DNA of 64,000 nucleotides from Acidiluteibacter ferrifornacis. GTDB taxonomy: Bacteria > Bacteroidota > Bacteroidia > Flavobacteriales_E > Vicingaceae. The notes under the pieces are model-generated. The model was given only the letters and a program-made list of their open reading frames with translations. It was not told the origin of the DNA and searched no databases. Below, piece after piece: positions 24,786-34,582 of this stretch; within the stretch, counting starts at the first letter, position 1; each line of letters opens with the position of its first letter. The position numbers were made by a program, and so were the translations under genes. The stretch lies in contig NZ_WWNE01000009.1 of assembly GCF_009909615.1 (NCBI RefSeq), forward strand, positions 29,846 through 93,845. The letters are read 5' to 3'.

Positions 24786-25727
24786 TTGAAACTAGAACGA
24801 CCATCTACCTTGCAAACCATCGCAGGTTTACTTGACGCTCCATTTAAAGGTGAAGCCAACTTAGAAGTATTAGGAATCAATGAGATTCACCGTGTAGAAG
24901 TAGGTGATATCGTTTTTGTAGATCATCCAAAATATTACGATAAGGCATTAAATTCCAATGCTACAATCATCATCATCAACAAAGATGTTCCTTTTCCTTC
25001 GGGAAAAGGAATCATCATAACCGATGATCCATTTAAAAGTTTTAATTTCTTAACGAACTTTTTTAAGCCTTTTTCTTTTAATACTGAGCAAGTTTCTGAA
25101 AGTGCCACTATTGGAAATAATTGTCGTATTCATAGCACAGTAGTGATTGGAGACCGAGTAAAAATAGGCAACAATTGCATTATTCATCCAAACGTTACTA
25201 TCTATGACGATTGTGAAATTGGCAACAACGTAATCATTCATGCGAACACCGTAATCGGGGGGCATGCATTTTATTACAAAAGAAGAGCAGATCATTTCGA
25301 ACGATTGAATAGTTGCGGCACTGTGATTATTGAAGATGATGTTGAAATTGGGGCTTCTTGTACAATCGACCGTGGGGTTACTGCGATTACTCAGATAGGT
25401 GCAGGAACTAAAATCGACAATATGGTTCAAATTGGACATGATACAATTGTTGGAAAAATGTGTCTTTTTGCAGCTCACGTAGGGATAGCTGGCTGTGTAA
25501 TCATAGAAGACAATGTAACCCTTTGGGGACAGGTGGGCATTGTATCAGGAATTACGTTAAAGAAAGGCACTGTAGTTTTAGGACAATCAGGGATTTCAAA
25601 AGATACCGTTGAGAACACTGTTTATTTTGGATCTCCAGCTGAAGATAGCCGAACCAAAATGAAAGAAATGGCAGCCTTAAGAAGTATTCCTAGTATAATC
25701 GAACAACTGAAGGAAATCAAGAAATGA
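24786..25727 (+). CDS. LpxD-like UDP-3-O-acylglucosamine N-acyltransferase, second copy
   Basis: 313 residues, clearly related to LpxD: an N-terminal domain with VGDIVFVDHPKYYDKAL near 38-54 and a hexapeptide beta helix from about 105. The histidine region reads DNMVQIGHDTIVGKMC near 213-228, so the catalytic histidine is present, but the helix contains an unusual GGHAFYYKRRADHFERLNSC stretch near 158-177 where LpxD has ADGFGFV. This paralogue may use another acyl chain or substrate. The start is TTG at 24786, four bases after efp; the stop overlaps the next start as ATGA. Confidence 0.85.
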   Translation: MKLERPSTLQTIAGLLDAPFKGEANLEVLGINEIHRVEVGDIVFVDHPKYYDKALNSNATIIIINKDVPFPSGKGIIITDDPFKSFNFLTNFFKPFSFNTEQVSESATIGNNCRIHSTVVIGDRVKIGNNCIIHPNVTIYDDCEIGNNVIIHANTVIGGHAFYYKRRADHFERLNSCGTVIIEDDVEIGASCTIDRGVTAITQIGAGTKIDNMVQIGHDTIVGKMCLFAAHVGIAGCVIIEDNVTLWGQVGIVSGITLKKGTVVLGQSGISKDTVENTVYFGSPAEDSRTKMKEMAALRSIPSIIEQLKEIKK

Positions 25728-26947
25728 AAAAAGAAATCAAGCCGAATAGAACTAGCGAGAAATTAGAACTCTCAAAAGTCAAGCTTGATTCATTATTGAA
25801 GATTACGATTGGTATCAATGAAAACTTATCGACTGATGAATTACTCTCACTCTTCTTATCTATTCTTTATCAAGACCTAAAGATTGGAAAGATTTGTTTA
25901 TTTGTTAAAAGAGAAAAGTGGGAGTTAAAACTTAAACAGGGTGTTTCGGAGGAAATTTTAGCATTTGACTGGCAGAAAGTAGAGGAAGAAGTTAAAGGAA
26001 TAAAAGTAATCAGTAGTGGGGATGAAACGTTCCTGCACCCTTTTGATGTTATTATTCCAATCCAACATAAAAACCATCCAATAGCTTTTCTACTGTTGGG
26101 AGATTTTGACGGTGAGAAATTAGAGGTTAGTCCAATTATAAAACACCTTCATTACATACAAACACTCAGCAACATAATAGTAGTAGCTTTTGAAAATAAA
26201 CGGCTGTATCAAGACAGTTTAAAGAAAGCAGCTTTACAGAAAGAACTAGACGTTGCAAGAGATATGCAACGACTACTTATTCCTAATCGTTTAATCGGAA
26301 ATCAATTTTATCAATTTAACTCCCTCTATTTACCGTATGAAGAAGTTGGTGGAGATTATTTTGACGTGATTCCATTGGATAATGATAAAGTTGCCTTTTG
26401 CATTGCTGATGTTTCGGGCAAAGGAGTTTCAGCAGCTTTATTGATGGCTAATTTTCAAGCTAACCTAAGAGCTTTAATTAATGTCGCGAGCTCATTAGAG
26501 GAGTTAATCGTGCGTTTAAACCAAAAAGTAATTGATAGTGGAGGCAGGGAAAAGTTTATCACTTTTTTTGTCGGAATTTTTGATCCTATTTCTAGGACTT
26601 TAACATCCATAAATGCTGGACATAATCCTCCATTATTATATCACAATAATCAAATTCTAGAACTCACAAAAGGTTGTACCATATTGGGTATGTTTGACGA
26701 ATTACCTGAAATTTTAGTGGATACCCATCAATTACAGAGTGGGGATAAGATTTTATGTTACACAGATGGAATTACAGAAATAACTAATTATGAAGGGGTA
26801 GAAATGGGTGTTGGACCATTAATCAACGTACTTAGAAGTTCTACTATTGAGAAGCTAGCTGACGATTTGAAAAATAAAGCTGATCAATTTAGAGGAGCAA
26901 GTCCATTGCCTGACGACATTACCTTATTGGCTGCTCTCTTCAAGTAA
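25724..26947 (+). CDS. SpoIIE/PP2C-family serine phosphatase with GAF-like N-terminus
   Basis: 407 residues. About 1-165 is a GAF-like sensory region with no clear ligand signature, followed by a coiled linker (KKAALQKELDVARDMQRLL near 167-185) and a SpoIIE-type PP2C domain (about 195-405): YEEVGGDYFDVIPLDNDKV and CIADVSGKGVSAALLMAN carry metal-binding aspartates, then INAGHNPPLLY and YTDGITEITN, and PDDITLLA at the end. In other bacteria such RsbU-like phosphatases control anti-sigma antagonist partners; none is encoded nearby. The start overlaps the LpxD-like stop (ATGA), so the two are coupled. The 3' end overlaps the convergent ligase gene by 24 bases. Confidence 0.92.
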   Translation: MKKEIKPNRTSEKLELSKVKLDSLLKITIGINENLSTDELLSLFLSILYQDLKIGKICLFVKREKWELKLKQGVSEEILAFDWQKVEEEVKGIKVISSGDETFLHPFDVIIPIQHKNHPIAFLLLGDFDGEKLEVSPIIKHLHYIQTLSNIIVVAFENKRLYQDSLKKAALQKELDVARDMQRLLIPNRLIGNQFYQFNSLYLPYEEVGGDYFDVIPLDNDKVAFCIADVSGKGVSAALLMANFQANLRALINVASSLEELIVRLNQKVIDSGGREKFITFFVGIFDPISRTLTSINAGHNPPLLYHNNQILELTKGCTILGMFDELPEILVDTHQLQSGDKILCYTDGITEITNYEGVEMGVGPLINVLRSSTIEKLADDLKNKADQFRGASPLPDDITLLAALFK

Positions 26948-28363
26948 ATTTCCTTTGTGGTAGACATCCATTGCCACTATAATGGCAATAAACCCCCAAA
27001 ACGGAACTGCAACCTTATCAGTATCTAGGAAGTTATTCAAAAATCCGTGAACCACGTAGGTTGTTAGGCCTAACAAAATAGCCAAGAGTAATGATTTGGC
27101 TTCTCCTTTTGGTAAACTGTGGTAAAGTTTAGAGCCTCGAGAATAAACCACAATTATAATAATGACATAAGTCAAACTACCGAACAATCCCATTTCAGCA
27201 AGTGGCCCTATATACTCACTATGTGCGTTTCCTACATCTCCGGAATTGGTAGATATAATTGTTAAATCTTCAGCAGACTGAAATGGAGCATATTGAAACT
27301 GATAAGTTCCTGGACCGAACCCAAAAACAGGACGTTCTTCAAACATTCTGAATGCGGACTTCCATCTATTTATCCGCTCAAGATTGGATGCATCTGTAGA
27401 AATGTTAGATATGGATTGTATATGCTCTGTCAAATTAGTACCAGTAGAATCTTGATTATTTCGCTCTAATGTTTTAATGATTTGCGTCCAGAACAAAGAC
27501 AAAAACAAAGCGAAGAAAACCACAATCGAAAGTATTGCACTGAATCTAATCTTTAATTTGTATACAAAATACAAGACAAAAGCCACCACCACACTTATCC
27601 AAGCCGCCCTTCCATAGGAAAGAATTAGTCCTGTGGTATAAACCGCAATCAATAAAAAGGATGTGATTTGATAACGCTTGTACCGCGGGTTAAACGCTAA
27701 GTAAAACAAAATGGGATAAACCAATGCTAATACCGCTCCATATACGGTATGATCCTTCAGGAATGGCTGCATTACCCAGTGACCAGAACGCTCACTAAAG
27801 CCATTCATGCTATGGTGAATAGAAGTATAAATAACAACTATTCCCAATGGAATAACAAACAACCAAAAAAAACGATTGATGTTTTTATAATTATTGAAAA
27901 GTTGAGTGCCTACAAAATAGAAGCTAATGATAAACCATAAGCGAGAAACCAAATATTTTAAAGAAACAATAGGCATCTCAGAAGTGAGAGTGGTAATAAA
28001 GACCCAAAATAAATAAAAAAGAATGGAGAGAGTGATTGGGTGCTGAATGATTCGATAATCAAACTTTCGCTCATATAGTAGTCGTAAGAAAAAAATAATC
28101 ATTACCCCAAACATTAGAGGTTCTGTAGGCAAAAACATTCCAACTCCTCCGATCGCAAACTCTTCTATATTTAAAGATAACGGAGTCGCTAACACCACAA
28201 ACAGCATTAACTTATCTAATGCTAAAAATGCCATTAAACCCAGAGCTAATGCAAAAGGCACCAAAGAAAACCAATAGTTTTCCATGGCAATTAATACCCC
28301 ATTTGTCATGATAAAGAGAAAACTCAATATCAAGACCATATTATGTTTGAGGTAATCAGTCAT
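26924..28363 (-). CDS. O-antigen ligase / polymerase family membrane protein
   Basis: 479 residues with about 11-12 membrane segments and one large outside loop (about 285-390), which is the Wzy_C/O-antigen ligase layout. The loop contains FGFGPGTYQFQYAPF and GNAHSEYIGPLAEMGLFG, the G-P-G and N-x-H-SE/Y pattern typical of this family. It either ligates a polymer to lipid A core or polymerises repeat units. It is the last gene of the leftward polysaccharide operon, one base overlapping the Wzz-like gene (TAATG). Confidence 0.9.
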   Translation of the reverse strand: MTDYLKHNMVLILSFLFIMTNGVLIAMENYWFSLVPFALALGLMAFLALDKLMLFVVLATPLSLNIEEFAIGGVGMFLPTEPLMFGVMIIFFLRLLYERKFDYRIIQHPITLSILFYLFWVFITTLTSEMPIVSLKYLVSRLWFIISFYFVGTQLFNNYKNINRFFWLFVIPLGIVVIYTSIHHSMNGFSERSGHWVMQPFLKDHTVYGAVLALVYPILFYLAFNPRYKRYQITSFLLIAVYTTGLILSYGRAAWISVVVAFVLYFVYKLKIRFSAILSIVVFFALFLSLFWTQIIKTLERNNQDSTGTNLTEHIQSISNISTDASNLERINRWKSAFRMFEERPVFGFGPGTYQFQYAPFQSAEDLTIISTNSGDVGNAHSEYIGPLAEMGLFGSLTYVIIIIVVYSRGSKLYHSLPKGEAKSLLLAILLGLTTYVVHGFLNNFLDTDKVAVPFWGFIAIIVAMDVYHKGNLLEESSQ

Positions 28364-29331
28364 TAATCCTTCAAGTTTATTCTACTTAAAATTAAAACCG
28401 TAGCTGTAAAAATAACTGCACCAATCATGGAAAGCGCAACAATCAACCACCTAACAGGATATGCCTTTTTATCAGGAACTTCTGGAGTTACCAATACATT
28501 TGAATAGGTTACTTCCTTAACTTTATCAATCTTGAGCTCTTCAAATTCAGCAATCAATTCTGCATATTGCTCATTCAAATACTCTATTCTTACATTTAAG
28601 TTTTTAATGTAGGCACCATGCTGGGCTACATTCTCGAATAGAGATTTGGTTTCATCAAAACTACTGCCTCTAGCACCCGAAGAAAGCGCCTTTAAATACC
28701 CTTCTGTCACACGTTCTGATTGCCCCGCATAATCCATCACCTTGTAATCCTTCCCGTATAGATGAACTATAGACAATAAACTGTCTATTTCATTAGAGAC
28801 ATTTTCTAACACTTTTGCTTTATAAACAATTATTTCTTGGACTTTCTTTCTATTAACTCTAGTTACCAAAAAGTTCAACTGTTTGATTATCTCAAGCACC
28901 ATATCTCTTGCTCGAACTGGGCTTGTGGAAAGAACTGTAATTTTAATGGATTCGAATTTTGTCTCACTACTCCCAACATGCTCTCCATAAGCCAATTTCA
29001 TCCAGGTTCCTGCATTTATATCTGCAGTGTCAATTTTGTACTCATTATACAGGTCAAACTTTTTGACTAACGAATCACGAATAGCATTCGATTCTAAGTA
29101 CTGTTGAATTTGCTCTAAAGCAGTTTCATCAGAGTATTCCCATACATTTGAGGGATATATTATGGCTGTAGATTCATATTTTGGAGTAATGAAGGTTGGA
29201 CTTGAAAAAACAAAGGCTAAAATTGCTGCTACAGCTGCAACACCAATAAGCAACTTTATATTTTTAGCTCCAAACTTTAGCAAGTTCTTACTTCCTTTCA
29301 TATAATCTTCTTGATAGTCTTGCGTGTTCAT
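28363..29331 (-). CDS. Wzz-like chain-length determinant protein (second of a tandem pair)
   Basis: 322 residues with a membrane segment near 28-46 and another near 295-315, enclosing a long helical periplasmic part: the Wzz/polysaccharide co-polymerase architecture. The first TM is followed by ITPKYESTAIIYPSNVWEYS and the last preceded by PDKKAYPVRWLIVALSM, the proline-rich motif of the family. There is no cytoplasmic tyrosine kinase domain. It should set polymer length together with the ligase/polymerase gene that follows. Divergence from the neighbouring Wzz-like protein is high, though the layout is the same. Confidence 0.85.
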   Translation of the reverse strand: MNTQDYQEDYMKGSKNLLKFGAKNIKLLIGVAAVAAILAFVFSSPTFITPKYESTAIIYPSNVWEYSDETALEQIQQYLESNAIRDSLVKKFDLYNEYKIDTADINAGTWMKLAYGEHVGSSETKFESIKITVLSTSPVRARDMVLEIIKQLNFLVTRVNRKKVQEIIVYKAKVLENVSNEIDSLLSIVHLYGKDYKVMDYAGQSERVTEGYLKALSSGARGSSFDETKSLFENVAQHGAYIKNLNVRIEYLNEQYAELIAEFEELKIDKVKEVTYSNVLVTPEVPDKKAYPVRWLIVALSMIGAVIFTATVLILSRINLKD

Positions 29332-29335
29332 TGGA

Positions 29336-30328
29336 TTAATTTAAATCGAAAAGTGTAATTAGAATTAATGTGAACAAAAATGTTCCTATAGTTGAAACTA
29401 AAATAATCAACCACCTTACAGGATAAGCAGGTTTTTCTGATTTAAAAGCCTTGTTAACAATAAATTTGTGCTCCACCTTTTGAGTGGCATCCACCTTTGC
29501 TTCTTGGTACTTGGTCTTTAAAAAATTGAGCTGTTTTAGTTTAAACTCCAAATCCAGAGTCATAGACAAATACTCTCCACCGTACTTAGCTAAGGTGTCT
29601 AACTGACTCTGCATCTGCCTCATGGCCGATTGATTGTTCTTTTGCATTGCGATAGCATGTTGCTCGCTTAATACTTCTACTTGTGTAAAGTAATCTTGAA
29701 CACCTTTCTTACGCAATTCGTCCATTCGTTGATGCATTTTATTCAACTCATTTTGAAAGTCATTGTATTCTTCCTCAACAATTTTTAAAGCTTGCAAAGC
29801 CACTTTCTGCTGCATCTTGTTGATGGCCGTGTCTAAGAGAGAGGAGATATCATTTGCTATACTAGCAGCCACTTCAGGATTCCGATCCAGTACGTTTATT
29901 TCAACGGACATAAAAGGTGTACGTTTAAAGGTAATATTTGATTCATATTCATTATACAATTTGGTCATCTTGTACTTTTGAACCTGATCAATTTCATAAT
30001 GAGTTAATAGATCGTATTTTTGGATAATTCTATTTCTAATTTCATCTGAATTCAAAATTTGAAGCATCTGTTCTGCTTGCTCTTCCTCTCCAAACTCCAA
30101 TAAACTTTTATCATCAAAACCACGTTCGGCAATTAAGGTTTTAGAAATATTTGTAGTTGCAGCGGGAAACAAGATGACACTAGATTCATATTTTTCCTCT
30201 ATTAAAAAGGAAACCATAGTGGAAATGATCAGTGCCATAATACTTACTGTAATCAACAACTTTTTCCATTTGATAATCAAAGGAACCATTGTTGTAGGCT
30301 TTAATTCGTAGGGATTTTCTGATTTCAT
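29336..30328 (-). CDS. Wzz-like chain-length determinant protein (first of a tandem pair)
   Basis: 330 residues with the same plan as the next gene: a membrane segment near 26-46, EEKYESSVILFPAATTNISK after it, a long coiled periplasmic region (LQALKIVEEEYNDFQNELNK near 182-201) and a C-terminal SEKPAYPVRWLIILVSTIGT before the second membrane segment. Three to four bases separate the two genes. Such pairs occur in Bacteroidota polysaccharide loci; the two may form a mixed oligomer. No kinase domain is attached. Confidence 0.85.
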   Translation of the reverse strand: MKSENPYELKPTTMVPLIIKWKKLLITVSIMALIISTMVSFLIEEKYESSVILFPAATTNISKTLIAERGFDDKSLLEFGEEEQAEQMLQILNSDEIRNRIIQKYDLLTHYEIDQVQKYKMTKLYNEYESNITFKRTPFMSVEINVLDRNPEVAASIANDISSLLDTAINKMQQKVALQALKIVEEEYNDFQNELNKMHQRMDELRKKGVQDYFTQVEVLSEQHAIAMQKNNQSAMRQMQSQLDTLAKYGGEYLSMTLDLEFKLKQLNFLKTKYQEAKVDATQKVEHKFIVNKAFKSEKPAYPVRWLIILVSTIGTFLFTLILITLFDLN

Positions 30329-30370
30329 TCAAAAATTTTTCAAAGGTTCAAAAGTAGTAAATTGATCAGA

Positions 30371-31816
30371 CTAATTACTCGCTTTATTTTTTAGTATCAT
30401 AATCATTGATTTTGGTTCAATTAATCGAAGTAACAACGACAATAGAGTTCCTCCAGCAATGGTCAATAGGGCATGCATTATCCAATTGCCACTAGAGCTT
30501 GATATAAAAAAACTTAGACTAAAAAATCCAAATAAAAACACCCCTACCCTAATCAAATAGTTCGAATCCAATTTCCAATTTAATAGTCGTTTTACGGAAA
30601 CAATCTGGGCTACTATGACGAACAACTGGGTGAGTAAGGTTGCAACAGCCGCACCATAAGATGCATATTGTGGTATTAAAATGAAATTCAAAGTCAAATT
30701 AATTAGCAGCCCAACCAATGCAATCCAATTCAAAATCCTTAGACTACCATTAGCTGTCAAAAAGGTTCCAAAAATATACGTGGAAGCAATTGCTACAAAA
30801 TTCAGCATCAAAACTTGCAGTACTTTAGCCGATTCCATTGCATTCTCTACATATAATAATTCCATTATTTCCGTAGAATAATAAAAACAAACACCAAAAA
30901 GGGTAATAGCAGGAATAAAAATTAAATTAAAAGATAACCTAATTAACTGGGTCGGGGATTCCTTGATGGCTATCATTCTTGAAAACATAGGCAGCAATAA
31001 GCCGGCAAATAAATATCCGAAAGTAGTAGCCGCTTCTAATAGTCGGTAGGCTTGTGCGTATACTCCCGCTTGTTCTCTTCCATTAGGCAACATTCGTTCA
31101 ATCATTACAGAATCTACTCGATAATAAAACGCCATCAGCAATACAAGTAGGGCAAATGGCAAACTTTGCTTGAATATAATACGCAATAAAGGAATATTTA
31201 ACTTGACGGTGAAGGCCGAAAGCCTTTTACCCAAAATTAAAAGAGCTACTACGCAGCTTAAGAGATAAGCAAATGTCTGTGTCCAGACGAAGTGCTCTAT
31301 CGTAAAGTTAAACCCATCGATTCCCCAAAGTAAAATACCGCAGATTACTATCATTACAATGCGATCGAGTACGGACAAAAAACTATCCCATTTAAACAAT
31401 TGTAATCCAGCTAAGTTGGAACGCAAGTAAAGTAAGAATGAAACTAAAAATTGGTTGAGGCAAAGAATCAATAATAAATTCAATTCTCTACCTGCATAGT
31501 CGAATAGTAACGCTAATACAATTGTAACTAGCAAATAAACTACCCCGAGCAACAACTTTAACCAAACAATAGAGGAGAAATATCGTCCTAACATATGGTT
31601 ATGCTGGGCAATATTCCTATTGTTATAATTGGTTATTCCAACATCAAGCAATATATTGAAAAGGATGGAAAAGCCAAACAATGCATAGTAGAATCCATAC
31701 TCCTCTGCACCTAGAGTATTCTGTACAGTTCTATCAATACCAAAAATCCAAAACGGTTTGATGAGAAGATTGAGAAATAATAAAAAAAGAAGATTGCTTA
31801 AAAACTTCCGCTGCAT
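30371..31816 (-). CDS. Polysaccharide flippase (Wzx-like, MVF superfamily)
   Basis: 481 residues with about 12-14 hydrophobic segments and few polar loops. ALFGFSILFNILLDVGITNY near the N-terminus and the RVDSVMIERMLPNGREQAGV motif near 232-251 are the marks of Wzx/RfbX-type flippases, which turn undecaprenyl-linked repeat units across the inner membrane. It is the first gene of the leftward operon with two Wzz-like proteins and the ligase/polymerase, 42 bases upstream of the first Wzz gene. Confidence 0.92.
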   Translation of the reverse strand: MQRKFLSNLLFLLFLNLLIKPFWIFGIDRTVQNTLGAEEYGFYYALFGFSILFNILLDVGITNYNNRNIAQHNHMLGRYFSSIVWLKLLLGVVYLLVTIVLALLFDYAGRELNLLLILCLNQFLVSFLLYLRSNLAGLQLFKWDSFLSVLDRIVMIVICGILLWGIDGFNFTIEHFVWTQTFAYLLSCVVALLILGKRLSAFTVKLNIPLLRIIFKQSLPFALLVLLMAFYYRVDSVMIERMLPNGREQAGVYAQAYRLLEAATTFGYLFAGLLLPMFSRMIAIKESPTQLIRLSFNLIFIPAITLFGVCFYYSTEIMELLYVENAMESAKVLQVLMLNFVAIASTYIFGTFLTANGSLRILNWIALVGLLINLTLNFILIPQYASYGAAVATLLTQLFVIVAQIVSVKRLLNWKLDSNYLIRVGVFLFGFFSLSFFISSSSGNWIMHALLTIAGGTLLSLLLRLIEPKSMIMILKNKASN

Positions 31817-31913
31817 ATAAGGTATTCAAATTCTATTACAATAGTAAGCAAACCCATTCTTTCCTCCCCCATAAATAGATGAAAATAGCACAAACTACTC
31901 TAAAAGGAATTGA

Positions 31914-31921
31914 TATATTTG
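31914..31921 (+). promoter_or_regulatory. -7 box TATATTTG before the methyltransferase gene
   Basis: TATATTTG fits TAnnTTTG, 25 bases before the ATG at 31947. A small hairpin (GGCTTT, ATTG, AAAGCC at 31924-31939) lies between the box and the start. Confidence 0.5.
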
Positions 31922-31946
31922 TGGGCTTTATTGAAAGCCAATTTCT

Positions 31947-32771
31947 ATGGATTTAAAAATGACAGTTGAGGAGTTTTTCTCTATTTTCTTAAAAGAATTA
32001 GAGCAAAACAAGGACCTGCATTACTACTATAAATTTCTTGACAACCCGGAACGTTTTGAATATCGAAAGGCCTATTTCTGTCAGCGGTTACAGTATATCA
32101 TTGAGCACATTACTGATCCTAATTTAGAAATTTGGGATTTAGGTTGTGGATTTGGAACAACAGATATATTTCTCTCTATCAATGGCTTTTCAGTGCACGG
32201 AACTACATTAGAACATTACTATAAATTACTTCCCAAGCGAATGGAGTATTGGGCACAGTTCGGTGATGTTTCCAAGTTTACTTATTCTTATGAGAATTTG
32301 TTTGATCACGAATTTGAAAGTCAATCGAAAGATTTGATTATTATTCAAGACACTATGCATCATTTAGAACCGTTAGATGATGCTATTAGAATTCTTAATC
32401 AAATATTACGTCCAAAAGGTCAGTTACTAATCATCGAAGAAAACGGCAACAACATTATACAGAACACAAAACTTTTCCTTCAAAGAGGGAACAAAAAAAT
32501 TATTGAAATTTATGATGAGACCTTACAAAAAAATATATTGTTAGGGAATGAAAACATCAAAAGTTTAAAAGAGTGGAAATCCTCTTTTGGCAAACAAAAT
32601 TTGACCATAGATGAGCATTCTGTGCAATACATTCGTTATTATTTACCTTTTAACTTTCCTTCATCAAAACCAAAAGAGGCAATTGAAAAAGAGCAGCAAA
32701 TATGGAAAAAGAATCGTTTCTTAAAAGAATACTTCTTCTTCGGCATTAATTTTATGGTGAATAAGAACTAA
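31947..32771 (+). CDS. Class I SAM-dependent methyltransferase
   Basis: 274 residues with the Rossmann-like methyltransferase fold: IWDLGCGFGTTDIFLS near 59-74 is motif I (SAM site), LIIIQDTMHHLEPLDDAIRI near 131-150 covers motifs II-III and PKGQLLIIEENG near 157-168 is motif IV. The target cannot be read from sequence. It sits between the flippase gene (divergent) and a glycosyltransferase gene, so modification of a surface glycan or of its lipid carrier is plausible. Confidence 0.85.
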   Translation: MDLKMTVEEFFSIFLKELEQNKDLHYYYKFLDNPERFEYRKAYFCQRLQYIIEHITDPNLEIWDLGCGFGTTDIFLSINGFSVHGTTLEHYYKLLPKRMEYWAQFGDVSKFTYSYENLFDHEFESQSKDLIIIQDTMHHLEPLDDAIRILNQILRPKGQLLIIEENGNNIIQNTKLFLQRGNKKIIEIYDETLQKNILLGNENIKSLKEWKSSFGKQNLTIDEHSVQYIRYYLPFNFPSSKPKEAIEKEQQIWKKNRFLKEYFFFGINFMVNKN

Positions 32772-32797
32772 CTTGCCCCTATAAGATTCCTCCATTC

Positions 32798-33931
32798 ATG
32801 AAAATTGCTGTAAATACACGTTTGTTGGTACCGAAAAAAATGGACGGTATTGGTTGGTTTACATATGAAACATTACAACGCTTAACAAAACAGCACCCAG
32901 AGCATGAATTTCACTTCATTTTTGATCGGTCAATAGATCCCCAATTTATTTTTGGTAAAAATGTCATCGGACATACGCTGAGTCCACAAGCTCGGCATCC
33001 TTATTTATGGGTGTATTGGTTTGAATTTGCCTTAAAAAGAAAAGTAAAAAAGATTGGCGCACAGCTATTAATCAGCCCAGAAGGTTGGCTACCTCCGTTA
33101 AAAAGCATTCCTATGTTAGGAGTTATCCACGACCTAAACTTTGAGCACTTTCCAGAGAATATTATACCAATACAACGCAACTACCTCCTAAAGTATTTCC
33201 CAAAATTTGCAGAAAGAGCTAGTCGAATCGCCACAGTATCAGAGTTTTCAAAACAAGATATTGTCAAACAATACCATATAAGAGAATCAAAAATAGATGT
33301 AGTGTTTAATGGTGCGAACAAAGCGTTTCAGCCACTATCAGATCAAGAGAAAAAGCAAGCAGAAGAAAAATTTAGCGAGCAATGCCCGTACTTTTTATTC
33401 ATTGGCACTTTACACCCAAGAAAAAATTTAGAGAACTTATTTCTTGCATTTGAGTCCTTTAAACATCAGACTTCCCATAATCACAAGCTGGTAATTGGAG
33501 GAAACCGAAAATGGTGGCCCAAACAATTGGAAGCTACATATCAATCATTAGAATTTAAAAAGGACATCCTTTTTTTAGGTCGGGTAAAAACTAAAGATTT
33601 ACCTCGATTAGTTGGAGGTGCATTTTGCTTGAGTTATGTTCCCCAATTTGAAGGTTTCGGTATTCCCATTATCGAAGCCATGCAATCAGGAGTACCAGTT
33701 ATCACCTCCAATACCTCCTCTATGCCAGAGGTTGCTAATAATGCGGCATTATTAGCTGATCCGTTTTCTTCTGAAAGCATTGCAAAACAAATGATAAATT
33801 TATCAAACAGCAATTCCTTGAGGAGGGAATTAATCGAAAAAGGGTACAATAGAGCCAAAGATTTTTCATGGGATAAAACAGCTCAACTCCTTTGGGAAAG
33901 TATAGAAAAAATGCTAAAACAATGGCCTTAA
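32798..33931 (+). CDS. GT4-family glycosyltransferase
   Basis: 377 residues, two Rossmann domains of the GT-B fold. The N-terminal acceptor domain holds [20 protein letters not shown] near 3-22; the donor domain has [15 protein letters not shown] near 199-213, and [18 protein letters not shown] near 284-301 is the EX7E motif that binds the nucleotide sugar. It is closest to mannosyl- or other hexosyltransferases of exopolysaccharide loci. The stop overlaps rnhB by ten bases, so rnhB is carried on the same transcript. Confidence 0.9.
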   Translation: MKIAVNTRLLVPKKMDGIGWFTYETLQRLTKQHPEHEFHFIFDRSIDPQFIFGKNVIGHTLSPQARHPYLWVYWFEFALKRKVKKIGAQLLISPEGWLPPLKSIPMLGVIHDLNFEHFPENIIPIQRNYLLKYFPKFAERASRIATVSEFSKQDIVKQYHIRESKIDVVFNGANKAFQPLSDQEKKQAEEKFSEQCPYFLFIGTLHPRKNLENLFLAFESFKHQTSHNHKLVIGGNRKWWPKQLEATYQSLEFKKDILFLGRVKTKDLPRLVGGAFCLSYVPQFEGFGIPIIEAMQSGVPVITSNTSSMPEVANNAALLADPFSSESIAKQMINLSNSNSLRRELIEKGYNRAKDFSWDKTAQLLWESIEKMLKQWP

Positions 33932-34518
33932 AGTTACATTTCAATTCCAAGTATATTGAAGCAGGTTGTGATGAAGCTGGCAGAGGTTGTTTGGCAGGAC
34001 CTGTTTATGCAGCAGCTGTGATTCTTCCAAAGTCATTTAACAACGATCTACTCAATGACTCCAAAAAGCTCTCTAAAAAAAATAGGGACCTACTCAGAAT
34101 AATCATTGAAAAAGAAGCCTTGGCTTGGTCTGTAGGCATTGTAACTCATCAAGAAATCGATGAAATCAACATTTTAAATGCTTCTTTTTTAGCAATGCAC
34201 AGGGCCATAGATCAACTAACGATAAAGCCAGAGCTGCTTCTTATTGATGGCAATCGATTTAATGCCTACTTGGGTATACCTCATCAATGTGTAATAAAAG
34301 GCGACTCCAAATTTGCTTCCATTGCAGCTGCTTCGGTTCTTGCAAAAACTCACCGTGACGAGTTTATGCAAAAGATTCATATAGAGCATCCTGAATATGG
34401 ATGGAACGTCAATCAGGGATATCCCACTCAAAAACATAGAGCCGCCATTGAAAAAGTGGGGTCTTGTAAATTTCATCGACAATCTTTCACACTTTTATCG
34501 TGTAAAAAAGGCAATTAA
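33922..34518 (+). CDS. rnhB: Ribonuclease HII
   Basis: About 198 residues. It removes RNA from RNA-DNA hybrids and single ribonucleotides from [21 protein letters not shown] near 10-27 contains the D-E pair of the active site; LLIDGNRFN near 104-112 supplies another aspartate, and [22 protein letters not shown] near 123-144 gives the last. The ATG at 33922 is the best start, ten bases before the glycosyltransferase stop; an in-frame TTG at 33892 would add a [10 protein letters not shown] extension that is not usual. Confidence 0.95.
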   Translation: MALKLHFNSKYIEAGCDEAGRGCLAGPVYAAAVILPKSFNNDLLNDSKKLSKKNRDLLRIIIEKEALAWSVGIVTHQEIDEINILNASFLAMHRAIDQLTIKPELLLIDGNRFNAYLGIPHQCVIKGDSKFASIAAASVLAKTHRDEFMQKIHIEHPEYGWNVNQGYPTQKHRAAIEKVGSCKFHRQSFTLLSCKKGN

Positions 34519-34536
34519 TCCCATTGAAATTAACAA

Positions 34537-34558
34537 AAAAGCTTATATATTAGCTTTT
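34537..34558 (+). terminator. Possible terminator after rnhB
   Basis: AAAAGCT, an 8-base loop and AGCTTTT form a 7-bp stem ending in T4, 18 bases after the rnhB stop. It is weak and AT-rich. Confidence 0.45.
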
Positions 34559-34582
34559 CATTTCTAGTTCAATAGATATTTT

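Noticed and set aside
33117..33130. Sequence resembling a DnaA box (AGTTATCCACGA)
   Set aside because: A single copy inside the glycosyltransferase coding region, with no cluster.
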